Source of the DNA: an uncultured Lachnospiraceae bacterium | Lineage (GTDB): Bacteria > Bacillota > Clostridia > Lachnospirales > Lachnospiraceae | Length of the DNA stretch: 8,872 nt | Direction: 5' to 3' | Assembly (NCBI GenBank): GCA_910585255.1 | Contig: CAJUEI010000162.1 | Location: 1 to 8,872 of the forward strand | Program-made: the position numbers and the translations under genes | Part shown: positions 1 through 6,236 of the stretch, piece by piece | How positions within the stretch are numbered: position 1 is the first letter of the stretch | Layout: each line of letters begins with the position of its first letter | Notes under the pieces: model-generated | Databases searched by the model: none | Seen by the model: the letters and a program-made list of their open reading frames with translations, nothing else | What the model was told of the DNA's origin: nothing

Positions 1-7
1 CCTCCCC
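1..7 (-). promoter_or_regulatory. Possible ribosome binding site of a gene starting beyond the window
   Basis: The first seven bases read GGGGAGG on the minus strand, a good Shine-Dalgarno sequence. It lies only a few bases past the T-run of the HPr terminator. A start codon would be expected 5-9 nt further on, outside the window. The gene itself cannot be seen. A gene for PTS enzyme I would be a natural partner of HPr, but that is a guess. Confidence 0.35.
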
Positions 8-11
8 ATAC

Positions 12-42
12 AAAAAAGGACATTGCAAAGCAACATCCTTTT
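12..42 (-). terminator. Rho-independent terminator after HPr gene
   Basis: On the minus strand two 13-nt arms (plus-strand 30-42 and 14-26) pair around a TTT loop, followed by a run of six T. Two of the pairs are G-U wobbles in minus-strand RNA, but in plus-strand RNA they would be A-C mismatches. This polarity shows the hairpin was selected for minus-strand transcription. It lies about 25 nt past the HPr stop codon. Confidence 0.88.
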
Positions 43-66
43 ATTCCAATTCACCTTCAAATTTTC

Positions 67-330
67 CTATTCCCCTAAACCTGATTCCACACATTTTAAC
101 AATGCCGCAAGTGCATCTTTTTCGTCTTCACCCTCACAGGCAAATTCAATCTCATCTCCGCATTTTACACAAGCACCAAGTACGCTTAATACGCTTTTCG
201 CATTTGCCGTACTTTCCTTATAATTAAACGTAATCTTCGATTTAAATCCCATCGCCTCTTTGCAAAGAATTCCTGCAGGTCTTAAATGTAAACCTGTTGG
301 ATTTTTAATTGTTACTTTTGCCTTTACCAT
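67..330 (-). CDS. ptsH: HPr family phosphocarrier protein of the PTS
   Basis: HPr is the small cytoplasmic phosphocarrier that takes phosphate from PEP-loaded enzyme I and passes it to sugar-specific EIIA domains. The 87-residue product has the usual HPr length. The active-site motif NPTGLHLRPAG places His at residue 15 and Arg at 17. NAKSVLSVLG places Ser at residue 46, the HPr kinase/phosphorylase target that links HPr to CcpA-type catabolite control in Bacillota. Both sites are present, so this is a true HPr rather than Crh, which lacks His15. The start is set by GGAGGA at 338-343, 7 nt upstream of ATG; an in-frame ATG at 396 lies essentially at the predicted transcription start and has no ribosome binding site. 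It has its own promoter and terminator and follows cdaR by 135 nt. Genomes often carry several HPr paralogues, so the symbol is likely rather than certain. Confidence 0.95.
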   Translation of the reverse strand: MVKAKVTIKNPTGLHLRPAGILCKEAMGFKSKITFNYKESTANAKSVLSVLGACVKCGDEIEFACEGEDEKDALAALLKCVESGLGE

Positions 331-337
331 TCTACAT

Positions 338-343
338 TCCTCC
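338..343 (-). promoter_or_regulatory. Ribosome binding site fixing the HPr start at 330
   Basis: GGAGGA on the minus strand lies 7 nt before the ATG at 328-330. It selects the 87-residue HPr over the 109-residue frame that opens at 396. Confidence 0.85.
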
Positions 344-401
344 AATTTCTGCCATTCTATTTTAGAGCAAATCACGTCCCCAATATACTCTCTCACTATG
401 T

Positions 402-410
402 ATTATAACA
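402..410 (-). promoter_or_regulatory. Extended -10 promoter of the HPr gene
   Basis: The minus strand reads TGTTATAAT, a perfect -10 hexamer with the TGn extension. The -35 region 17 nt upstream (TTTCTT) is poor, as is common for extended -10 promoters. Transcription would begin near 395, leaving a leader of about 65 nt before the HPr ATG. HPr can therefore be expressed independently of cdaA-cdaR. Confidence 0.65.
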
Positions 411-420
411 CTTTTCTTTT

Positions 421-448
421 AAAAAAGAAACTTGTTTTTCTGTTTCCT
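421..448 (-). terminator. Weak candidate terminator after cdaR
   Basis: Downstream of the cdaR stop the minus strand can form a 7-bp stem (arms at 442-448 and 425-431) with a 10-nt loop, followed by T residues. The stem is AT-rich and includes a G-U pair, so termination may be partial and some read-through into the HPr gene is possible. Confidence 0.35.
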
Positions 449-465
449 AATAGAAAAAATCTCCT

Positions 466-1851
466 CTAATCTTCTGCACTTTCCTCCGGTAAAGAAGTAA
501 TATTTTCTTCCTCAGCAGAAGTACTCTCCGCTTGGGAAGCGTCCCCATTCTGAAACGCTTCCTCTAATCCTTCTGACTCTTCCGATGTCTCTTCTGAAGT
601 CTCTTCTACATGTTCTGTTAAAGTAACATAAATATCCGTTGAATTCAAATGTTCCACTCCGTCCGGCACATCTAATGATACCGTCAGGCGATGGATTCCA
701 GCACCCAAATTGCTCAGATCCACTCTTGGATTCATCTCGTCTGTCAGAATAGCATTGACATCATCATATAATCCTTCTAATCTTACCAGTGTCGTTGCTT
801 CTGTATTATAAGTTAAATCCATATTGTCAGGCACATTTTCCATTCGAATCTCATTCATTGCCAAGTGCAGATCTCTCTGATAAAGCGGCTGTACATCTAA
901 AACTACTTTTACATAGCGGTCTGATTCATCCCGCAGAGAAATTCCCTCCGGCAAATAGCGATTTATATCAATCATTATTTCTGTTTTTTCTGTCAATGCG
1001 GATAAATCTAACTCTCCAGAAGATGCTGGGACGGAAATAGTTGAAAATGCCGTTACTTTAGACGGAAGTCCTTTTACTGCAATTTGGGTTACATCACAGT
1101 TCATTCCAAGGAACCGATAGCCGTCCTGCACCTCTCCTGTTAATTCCAACTCCAAATTTTTAACCTGTGTCCGCAGCATATTAATACTTACATTTAATGT
1201 AGTTGCACTAATCGTTATATCGCTGTTTTCTGCATAGTTAATTTCTTTTCCATTTCCATCATACAGACGAAGCTTTGACTGTGTAGAAATATCAGTGGAC
1301 ATTCCATCCACATCTACTTCCACTACTACTTTTTTTATTAAATTAAGAATCGATTCAGGAGCTGTAATTTTAACACGATTCGGAGAAACTTTATGATCTC
1401 CTACTAAATATCCGTCTGCTGTACTCCCTTTTGTTACAATCGAAACTTCAAATGTATCAGATTTTAATGTTTCTGTTACAATCCGCATCATTTCTACCCG
1501 TTTGGTTACTAATTGTACCCCTTCCGGCAATGTATAATTAATCGTAACTGCCCCTACACTAGATACATCACTAAAATCCACGGTTGCCTTAATATCCGAT
1601 GGCTTTAATTTATCTACAATACTTCTGGCACCCTTTACCATAACAGAGCCACTTTGATTGATCGGAAATTCAATATAATAGACCTGTCCCTGTTCTGTAA
1701 TTTTTTCTTCATTTATAATTGTAATCGGTATTCCCGTTATAATCTCTGTTACATCTGGATCATCAATATTTACCACTACCATCCAAAGAAAAAAAGCAAA
1801 TATAACGGAAAGAATTTTTAAGAACAGATTATTTGTCAGCTTTTTTCTCAT
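466..1851 (-). CDS. cdaR: CdaR, YbbR-domain regulator of the diadenylate cyclase CdaA
   Basis: CdaR is a single-pass membrane protein whose extracytoplasmic YbbR repeats interact with CdaA and modulate c-di-AMP synthesis. The 461-residue product starts with a short basic segment and one hydrophobic helix (about residues 9-28, FLKILSVIFAFFLWMVVV). Several beta-rich YbbR-like repeats follow to about residue 410; segments of the type VxVxGxxxxV (for example SGSVMVKGARSIVDKL and IAVKGLPSKVTAFS) mark repeat boundaries. The last 49 residues (413-461) are an acidic Glu/Ser/Thr-rich, probably disordered tail. The length is close to that of Bacillus CdaR. The start codon lies 23 nt inside the end of cdaA and the ribosome binding site (GGAAG-like) is weak, which suggests translational coupling. 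glmM, often next in other Bacillota, is not the following gene; HPr is. Confidence 0.93.
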   Translation of the reverse strand: MRKKLTNNLFLKILSVIFAFFLWMVVVNIDDPDVTEIITGIPITIINEEKITEQGQVYYIEFPINQSGSVMVKGARSIVDKLKPSDIKATVDFSDVSSVGAVTINYTLPEGVQLVTKRVEMMRIVTETLKSDTFEVSIVTKGSTADGYLVGDHKVSPNRVKITAPESILNLIKKVVVEVDVDGMSTDISTQSKLRLYDGNGKEINYAENSDITISATTLNVSINMLRTQVKNLELELTGEVQDGYRFLGMNCDVTQIAVKGLPSKVTAFSTISVPASSGELDLSALTEKTEIMIDINRYLPEGISLRDESDRYVKVVLDVQPLYQRDLHLAMNEIRMENVPDNMDLTYNTEATTLVRLEGLYDDVNAILTDEMNPRVDLSNLGAGIHRLTVSLDVPDGVEHLNSTDIYVTLTEHVEETSEETSEESEGLEEAFQNGDASQAESTSAEEENITSLPEESAED

Positions 1852-2716
1852 TCTTCCGCCTTCCCTTCCATATCCTAAACTTGCTTTCTTCTATCGTCTT
1901 ATCCTGCAATAGCACCAATTCTTCCGTTAGACTGTCTGCATTTAGATTGCGGTGCAGTCTTCCTCCCTGTGCAACAGATACATTCCCTGTCTCTTCCGAT
2001 ACGATCACTGTCAGAGAATCGGTCACTTCGCTGACACCAAGTCCAGCACGATGCCGAGTACCCAATTCTTTGCTAATTGTCATATTGTCCGACAAAGGCA
2101 GATAACAAGTCGCTGCCACAATGCGTTCTCCCTGAATAATAACAGCACCATCATGAAGCGGCGTATTATGTTCAAAAATATTAATTAAAAGCTGACTGCT
2201 AATCAAAGCATCCAGCCGAATCCCTGTCATTTCAAAGTCTATCAGCGGATCTTCTCTTTCAATTACTATCAGTGCTCCTGTCTTGGTCTTAGAAAGTTCA
2301 AATGCTGCCTTTCTTATCTCAACAATTACCTCGTCTCCAAAACGTGCCCTTACATTTTTCCCCTCCTCATTTGGCAGAAGTCCCAATATCAGATTCTTTT
2401 TTCCCAGCTGTTCCAATGCCTTTCTTAACTCCGGCTGAAATACAATAATAATTGCCGTAATTCCAATCCCCAATGTTTTTTCTGCCAACCAGATAATCGT
2501 ACTCAGATGAAACAATTCTGCCAATAGAGTAAGTGCAAGCAGAACTGCAATCCCTTTTACAAGAACCCATGCCCTTGTATTCCGAATCCAAACCATAATG
2601 TGGTAAATCAGAAAAGAAATTAGGATAATCTCTATAATGTCGGTTTCTTTAATTCTTACAGGCAACTGGTATAATTTATTCAGAACTTCAGACACTCTTA
2701 TCCATATTACTTCCAT
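1829..2716 (-). CDS. cdaA: CdaA, membrane diadenylate cyclase (c-di-AMP synthase)
   Basis: CdaA condenses two ATP into cyclic di-AMP, a second messenger controlling potassium and osmolyte transport and cell-wall homeostasis. The N-terminal part of the 295-residue product has three hydrophobic helices (about 26-44, 49-69 and 71-93). The DAC (DisA_N) domain follows from about residue 97. The diagnostic nucleotide-binding motifs are intact: HDGA at 188-191 and GTRHRA at 219-224, containing the DGA and RHR signatures. The protein is slightly longer than Bacillus CdaA (about 273 residues), with a lysine/arginine-rich C-terminal end. The start at 2716 keeps the first helix; a purine-rich GGGAGAGGG at 2729-2737 lies 12 nt upstream, a slightly long spacing. 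The gene is 30 nt behind the nine-helix membrane protein and overlaps cdaR by 23 nt, so all appear co-transcribed. Confidence 0.97.
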   Translation of the reverse strand: MEVIWIRVSEVLNKLYQLPVRIKETDIIEIILISFLIYHIMVWIRNTRAWVLVKGIAVLLALTLLAELFHLSTIIWLAEKTLGIGITAIIIVFQPELRKALEQLGKKNLILGLLPNEEGKNVRARFGDEVIVEIRKAAFELSKTKTGALIVIEREDPLIDFEMTGIRLDALISSQLLINIFEHNTPLHDGAVIIQGERIVAATCYLPLSDNMTISKELGTRHRAGLGVSEVTDSLTVIVSEETGNVSVAQGGRLHRNLNADSLTEELVLLQDKTIEESKFRIWKGRRKNEKKADK

Positions 2717-2746
2717 CTATCCCACACACCCTCTCCCTTTTCTTTA

Positions 2747-4024
2747 TTATTTGTCACGTGTTGACGGTTTTTGCACGATTCTATCTTGAATATTCGTAAT
2801 ATTGCTCGGTGTGGATCGAGATGCTATATTCCGTGCTGTTTCTCCGTTTCTCGCCGCAGAATTGTTCCTTGCTGAAGAACTTCTTGCCGCAGATGACGGT
2901 GCAGTTCTTGCTGTACTTTGAGATGTTCTGCCCCCCAATGCAGCAGAATTTCTTGCAGCTAATGAAGCTCTGCCATCTGTCATGGCACTTTTGCTTCTCG
3001 GTGCAGCAACAGAAGTTTGACGTCCGCTGCCCCTCGGCAGATCTTCCTCCTCTTCCTCTAACAATTCCCTATCCGACAGATTTCTTACCCTCTGTGATTT
3101 CTGTGCATTAATCCGCTTTACATTTACCTCTGGTGATGTAACCCGCATCTTTGGCACTGCCTTCACATAATATACATATTCCTCATCCTCAAACTGTACC
3201 CTCTCTGTCCTCGAATAATCCACAGAGAACAGAAAAAATTGTATTACCAAAGCAATTAAAATAGTAATCAAGCTCCCAACTATCATACCTGTCGTCTTTA
3301 CTTCAATGTCCATTGTAAAATTTCCTGCCATTAAAATCAAAAGATCGACAACCGTTCCCACGCCAATCGCAATTAACCAGGCATAATCTACTGATAAGCT
3401 CTTAATCAAATGCACCAATATCACCGTTACTGCAAAAGCAACAATCGTCAGCAGCATCACCTTATTTCCCAACAATCCGTCAATAATAATACGAATGGTT
3501 CCCAACATATTGTCCACGGTCGAACTGCTTAAAGATGGGGCATTTTCCTTTGCATAAGAAATAACAAAATAGGCTGCCACCCCGCATCCCACAGGCAACG
3601 CACCTATGATTCCTCCTGTCAGTCCAACTAAGATCGGTGCTAAATAAGGTATCTTCATCCAAAATAATAACGGAGTCAAAATCAAAGCATAACCCGCCTT
3701 ATTCTCAAACCGCAGACAAAATAAATACATTAAAAGAAAGGCAAACAAAGCCACACCTGCCAATTCTATCGACAATGCATAAAAATGAGCAAGCGTAACG
3801 GCTGCACAGATAAATGCCATCCCGCCATAAGGAAGAATAGAACAAATCAGTCCCAAGATAAGTACTACCATCTGACTTTTCAGCTGTTCCATAAAACCCA
3901 AATTTTGATTCAAAACAGTAATTGCTCCAGCAGAAAGAATAAACTTCCACACTGCCTGCAGATACACATCAAATCTGCCATAGAATCCTTTGAGCCATTC
4001 TTTTATTTCGAGTAATTTTGTCAT
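2747..4024 (-). CDS. Uncharacterised polytopic membrane protein with Ser/Ala/Arg/Asn-rich tail, upstream of cdaA
   Basis: I do not recognise a named family. The 425-residue product has about nine hydrophobic segments between residues 22 and 267, including glycine-rich stretches such as LVGLTGGIIGALPVGCGVA. A cytoplasmic-looking segment follows with the aromatic/acidic motif VQFEDEEYVYYVKAVPKM (277-294). Then comes an acidic run (EEEEE, 323-327) and a low-complexity tail (about 330-425) rich in Ser, Ala, Arg and Asn with repeated ARN units. The tail is basic and probably disordered. It starts 2 nt after the stop of the preceding gene, with the GAGGTG ribosome binding site overlapping that gene's last codons, so translation is probably coupled. 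Being in one transcript with cdaA-cdaR suggests a role in c-di-AMP signalling or envelope and osmotic homeostasis, but that is inference from position only. A transport function is possible but no transporter signature is visible. Confidence 0.85.
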   Translation of the reverse strand: MTKLLEIKEWLKGFYGRFDVYLQAVWKFILSAGAITVLNQNLGFMEQLKSQMVVLILGLICSILPYGGMAFICAAVTLAHFYALSIELAGVALFAFLLMYLFCLRFENKAGYALILTPLLFWMKIPYLAPILVGLTGGIIGALPVGCGVAAYFVISYAKENAPSLSSSTVDNMLGTIRIIIDGLLGNKVMLLTIVAFAVTVILVHLIKSLSVDYAWLIAIGVGTVVDLLILMAGNFTMDIEVKTTGMIVGSLITILIALVIQFFLFSVDYSRTERVQFEDEEYVYYVKAVPKMRVTSPEVNVKRINAQKSQRVRNLSDRELLEEEEEDLPRGSGRQTSVAAPRSKSAMTDGRASLAARNSAALGGRTSQSTARTAPSSAARSSSARNNSAARNGETARNIASRSTPSNITNIQDRIVQKPSTRDK

Positions 4025-4026
4025 AT

Positions 4027-4434
4027 TTACACCTCTCTGCTTTTCACATTTTCTTCCGAATCTGCTTCAATTCTTTTTAGATTCTTCTGATAACGTTTTA
4101 AGCTCTTCATTCCCTGTAAATACTTTACATTATAGAAGAGAAACGTTGCAATCATATAGCCCCCCAAAACAACCACATATTTGGAAGCAAATTCTTTTAC
4201 CAATGCCATATAATCCATCGTATAAATTTCTTCCACAAACCGCTCCAAATGATACAATACATAAGCGGCAGCTACCATCAGATAACCAATTGTAATAGCA
4301 ACTCCTGTTTTTAACATATTCCAGCCTACATAATCCATTTGGAAAAACTTTGTAAGCTTCATGGTCTTTTTTCCTGTGTGCTTTTCGTAAACTGCAAGTT
4401 TTGTCATCAGCTTAATTTTTTCTTCACTCAGCAT
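4027..4434 (-). CDS. Uncharacterised small two-helix membrane protein, first gene of the cdaA operon
   Basis: I do not recognise a family. The 135-residue product has a charged N-terminal segment (1-40), a first hydrophobic helix at about 42-62 (GVAITIGYLMVAAAYVLYHL), a central linker and a second helix at about 84-103. It ends in a basic, possibly helical cytoplasmic tail (KSLKRYQKNLKRIEADSEEN). The start is placed at the ATG at 4434: AAGGAG at 4443-4448 lies 8 nt upstream. A GTG nine bases earlier would overlap that ribosome binding site and cannot be the start. Its stop is 2 nt before the ATG of the nine-helix membrane protein, so the two are probably made together and may form a complex. 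An extended -10 promoter lies about 55 nt upstream. The reading frame is well supported; the function is unknown. Confidence 0.83.
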   Translation of the reverse strand: MLSEEKIKLMTKLAVYEKHTGKKTMKLTKFFQMDYVGWNMLKTGVAITIGYLMVAAAYVLYHLERFVEEIYTMDYMALVKEFASKYVVVLGGYMIATFLFYNVKYLQGMKSLKRYQKNLKRIEADSEENVKSREV

Positions 4435-4442
4435 CTTTGTCA

Positions 4443-4448
4443 CTCCTT
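4443..4448 (-). promoter_or_regulatory. Ribosome binding site fixing the start at 4434
   Basis: AAGGAG on the minus strand, 8 nt before the ATG at 4432-4434. The alternative GTG at 4441-4443 overlaps its last base and is excluded. Confidence 0.8.
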
Positions 4449-4460
4449 ATATCTTAGGAT

Positions 4461-4476
4461 GCATTTTTCCAAATGC
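4461..4476 (-). other. Small leader hairpin with GNRA-type loop
   Basis: The minus-strand leader of the cdaA operon contains GCATTT-GGAA-AAATGC, a 6-bp stem closed by a GGAA tetraloop (GNRA class). It sits about 12 nt upstream of the ribosome binding site. It may help mRNA stability or be chance; no larger riboswitch-like architecture is visible around it. Confidence 0.35.
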
Positions 4477-4489
4477 CATAGTCGCTATT

Positions 4490-4498
4490 AGTATATCA
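4490..4498 (-). promoter_or_regulatory. Extended -10 promoter of the cdaA operon
   Basis: The minus strand reads TGATATACT: a TATACT -10 hexamer with TGn extension, about 55 nt upstream of the first gene. The sequence 17 nt further upstream (TATAAA) is a poor -35. It lies in the 184-nt gap between the hydrolase stop and the membrane-protein start, just beyond the hydrolase terminator. Confidence 0.55.
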
Positions 4499-4561
4499 CA
4501 CTATCCTTTACTTTTATAGTCCTTTTTCTGTTATTTTTTATATTTCTTGTTAGAAAATAAC

Positions 4562-4606
4562 AAAAAAGAAAAGGTGCATATCAAGCCTAAAAGCGAATCC
4601 TGCACC
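4562..4606 (-). terminator. Probable terminator after the alpha/beta hydrolase gene
   Basis: On the minus strand GGTGCA (4601-4606) and TGCACC (4573-4578) form a perfect 6-bp stem around a 22-nt loop, followed by TTTTCTTTTTTG. It begins 13 nt past the hydrolase stop codon. The long loop makes it less canonical, but position and T-tract fit an intrinsic terminator. Confidence 0.6.
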
Positions 4607-4618
4607 ATTTCATTCTCC

Positions 4619-5557
4619 TTATTCGAAGCCTATTTTTCTTTTGGATTCTAAAAATTCTGCAATATCTTGATATACCCTCTCTTTCCCAATCTCATTCAGT
4701 ATCTCATGACGCATTCCCTGATATAATTGACTACTCACATTTGTATATCCTGCCTTCTTCATCTGTTCCACCGCCTCAAAAAATTTCTTGGTATCAATCA
4801 TACAAGGATCGTCTTCTCCTGAAATAAAATAAATCGGCAGATTTGGATTTTCTACCCGCCATCCCTGCATAGAATAGGTCTGCTTTACCAGCCATAAAAG
4901 TGCTTCATATCCATTTAAAGTAAAGGTAAAATTGCAGAGCGGATCGGCATTATAAGCGTCAACAATTTCCTTATCACTGCAAATCCAAGCATGTGGTGTT
5001 TTTTCTTCTTCAAACGCCCTTTCAAATCCCTTAGAAAATACTGTATCAATTACACTGCTTCTGCCACGTCCTCCCCGATACTTCTGAATCGCCCTGTCTA
5101 TTAAAATACCAAGTCCTGCCATCGCATTTTCGCTAGGAGAGCCGCAGACAATTAATCCGTTCAGTTCAGCATCATATTTCTTTGCATAACAACGAACAGC
5201 CAAAGACCCCATACTATGTCCAAATAAAAAATAAGGCAGACGTGGATATTCCTCTTTCATCTCTTTTGTAATCTGATGCAGATCCTCTACCAAGCTTTCT
5301 CCGCCATTTTCATAAAAATATCCCATATCCTCCTGTGAGCGAACACTTTTCCCATGCCCCCTATGGTCATGAATCACACAGATATATCCCTGTTCCGCCA
5401 TATACTCCATAAAAGAAAAATACCGCTCTTTATGTTCACACATTCCATGTGAAATTTGTAAAATGGCTTTTCCATTTTCCGGTGCAATCAAAAAACCATC
5501 CAGCCGCAGCTTATCCTGCTCCGATATAAATTCCAAATGCCTCTTCTGCTTCTCCAT
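4619..5557 (-). CDS. Alpha/beta hydrolase, monoacylglycerol lipase/lysophospholipase-like
   Basis: This is a serine hydrolase of the Hydrolase_4 (monoacylglycerol lipase-like) group, probably cytoplasmic, acting on an ester such as a monoacylglycerol or lysophospholipid; the substrate is not determined by sequence. The 312-residue product has the family's usual length. The oxyanion-hole region SHG is at 36-38. VIHDHRGHGKS (61-71) is the conserved D-x-R-GHG-S turn of this group. The nucleophile elbow is GHSMG with Ser115. The acid is probably Asp250 in SGEDDP and the base His284 in GMRHE, so the triad looks intact. A cap insert lies at about 145-230. No signal peptide is visible. It begins 4 nt after the stop of the 133-residue gene and has only a weak AGAGAG before its ATG, so it is probably translated by coupling. 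It is followed by a probable terminator. Confidence 0.92.
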   Translation of the reverse strand: MEKQKRHLEFISEQDKLRLDGFLIAPENGKAILQISHGMCEHKERYFSFMEYMAEQGYICVIHDHRGHGKSVRSQEDMGYFYENGGESLVEDLHQITKEMKEEYPRLPYFLFGHSMGSLAVRCYAKKYDAELNGLIVCGSPSENAMAGLGILIDRAIQKYRGGRGRSSVIDTVFSKGFERAFEEEKTPHAWICSDKEIVDAYNADPLCNFTFTLNGYEALLWLVKQTYSMQGWRVENPNLPIYFISGEDDPCMIDTKKFFEAVEQMKKAGYTNVSSQLYQGMRHEILNEIGKERVYQDIAEFLESKRKIGFE

Positions 5558-5561
5558 CTCT

Positions 5562-5963
5562 CTATCGATCCCACTTCATCAAATTATCCAAATTTTCTAC
5601 TTCCTCAGCTATTTTTAATTCTACTTCCTCTGACTTATCCAGGTCTGGAACCAAATCATACAATCGGCTTAAATGCAGAGAACCACGATTAAACTTATAC
5701 CAATTTACTCCATCTTTATCTTTTATTGTAAGAAGACCTGAACGTTCTTCCTCGCTCCACTCTATCTTTAGTCCCTGCCAATCCTTTTTATCTGCCTCTT
5801 GATCTGAACCATTTAGACAAATTTCTTCACTGACAAATTTTCCGTCCCTAATATCGGTAATGATCTGAGCAATCTTTTCTTTTGTTACCACTCCTGTTAA
5901 TTCTTCCAAAGTAAATGCACTATTTACTGCTTTCATAAAAGCATCAAAACTTCTTAAAATCAT
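5562..5963 (-). CDS. Uncharacterised 133-residue cytoplasmic protein paired with the hydrolase
   Basis: I do not recognise a family. The protein is acidic and soluble, with no membrane segment or signal peptide. Residues 1-45 look helical; residues 62-95 contain tryptophan- and charge-rich strands (DWQGLKIEW, GLLTIKDKDGVNWYKFNRG). The C-terminal part (107-130) is a Glu/Leu-rich helix suited to protein contact. The ATG at 5963 is chosen because GGGGAGGT (5971-5978) lies 7 nt upstream; a frame-extending ATG at 5987 lies upstream of that site and has none of its own. The gene is directly downstream of a consensus promoter and 4 nt ahead of the hydrolase, so the two are expressed together. It might regulate, chaperone or supply substrate to the hydrolase, but nothing in the sequence shows which. 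Confidence 0.8.
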   Translation of the reverse strand: MILRSFDAFMKAVNSAFTLEELTGVVTKEKIAQIITDIRDGKFVSEEICLNGSDQEADKKDWQGLKIEWSEEERSGLLTIKDKDGVNWYKFNRGSLHLSRLYDLVPDLDKSEEVELKIAEEVENLDNLMKWDR

Positions 5964-5970
5964 TTCACAT

Positions 5971-5978
5971 ACCTCCCC
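5971..5978 (-). promoter_or_regulatory. Ribosome binding site fixing the start at 5963
   Basis: GGGGAGGT on the minus strand, 7 nt before the ATG at 5961-5963. It lies inside the eight-codon extension that would start at 5987, which argues against the longer frame. Confidence 0.8.
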
Positions 5979-6033
5979 TTTTGGCACTCCATTTCTTTCT
6001 CAACCTTAATCAATATATTTTAGTTCACTTCTG

Positions 6034-6062
6034 ATTATAGGAATAGAATTTTCTTCTGTCAA
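6034..6062 (-). promoter_or_regulatory. Perfect consensus sigma-A promoter of the hydrolase operon
   Basis: The minus strand has TTGACA (6057-6062), a spacer of exactly 17 nt, and TATAAT (6034-6039), a complete match to the housekeeping consensus. Transcription would start near 6027, leaving a leader of about 65 nt. A full-consensus promoter is unusual and implies strong expression unless a regulator holds it back. Confidence 0.9.
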
Positions 6063-6086
6063 TTACAATTTTACAAATCTTGTAAT
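6062..6086 (-). promoter_or_regulatory. Inverted repeat adjoining the -35 box, possible regulator site
   Basis: The plus strand reads ATTACAA (6062-6068), TTACAA (6071-6076) and TTGTAAT (6080-6086). The inner pair forms a perfect TTACAA-3-TTGTAA palindrome; the outer pair gives a second, wider one. It directly abuts the consensus -35 hexamer on its upstream side, where an activator, a repressor or an AT-rich UP element could act. No regulator gene is in the window. Confidence 0.45.
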
Positions 6087-6179
6087 AAAATCCCTCTAAA
6101 AATTCATTTCTCCCTTTTTCTTAGATATATAAAAACAATACCACTATGCCGCAATCAATGTCACCTACATACCAAAAAC
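6087..6179. other. Intergenic stretch without recognisable gene
   Basis: Between the inverted repeat upstream of the hydrolase promoter and the SASP terminator there are about 90 AT-rich bases. I find no frame with a start and ribosome binding site, no further promoter and no repeat. Confidence 0.6.
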
Positions 6180-6207
6180 AGAGGATATTCCTAAAGGAAT
6201 ATCCTCT
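6180..6207 (-). terminator. Strong hairpin terminator after the SASP gene
   Basis: A perfect 12-bp stem (arms 6180-6191 and 6196-6207) with a 4-nt loop follows the SASP stop by 29 nt. On the minus strand it is followed by GTTTTTGG; on the plus strand by ATTTTTAG, so it could act in both directions. Its main task is to end the SASP transcript. Confidence 0.9.
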
Positions 6208-6236
6208 ATTTTTAGCTAATTAACCGCCATTGGCTA

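Noticed and set aside
331..396. 22-residue N-terminal extension of HPr
   Set aside because: It would start at the predicted transcription start without a ribosome binding site, and standard HPr begins at the ATG at 330, which has a good one.
2809..3111. 100-codon plus-strand frame
   Set aside because: It lies opposite the low-complexity tail of the minus-strand membrane protein and has no ribosome binding site; a shadow frame.
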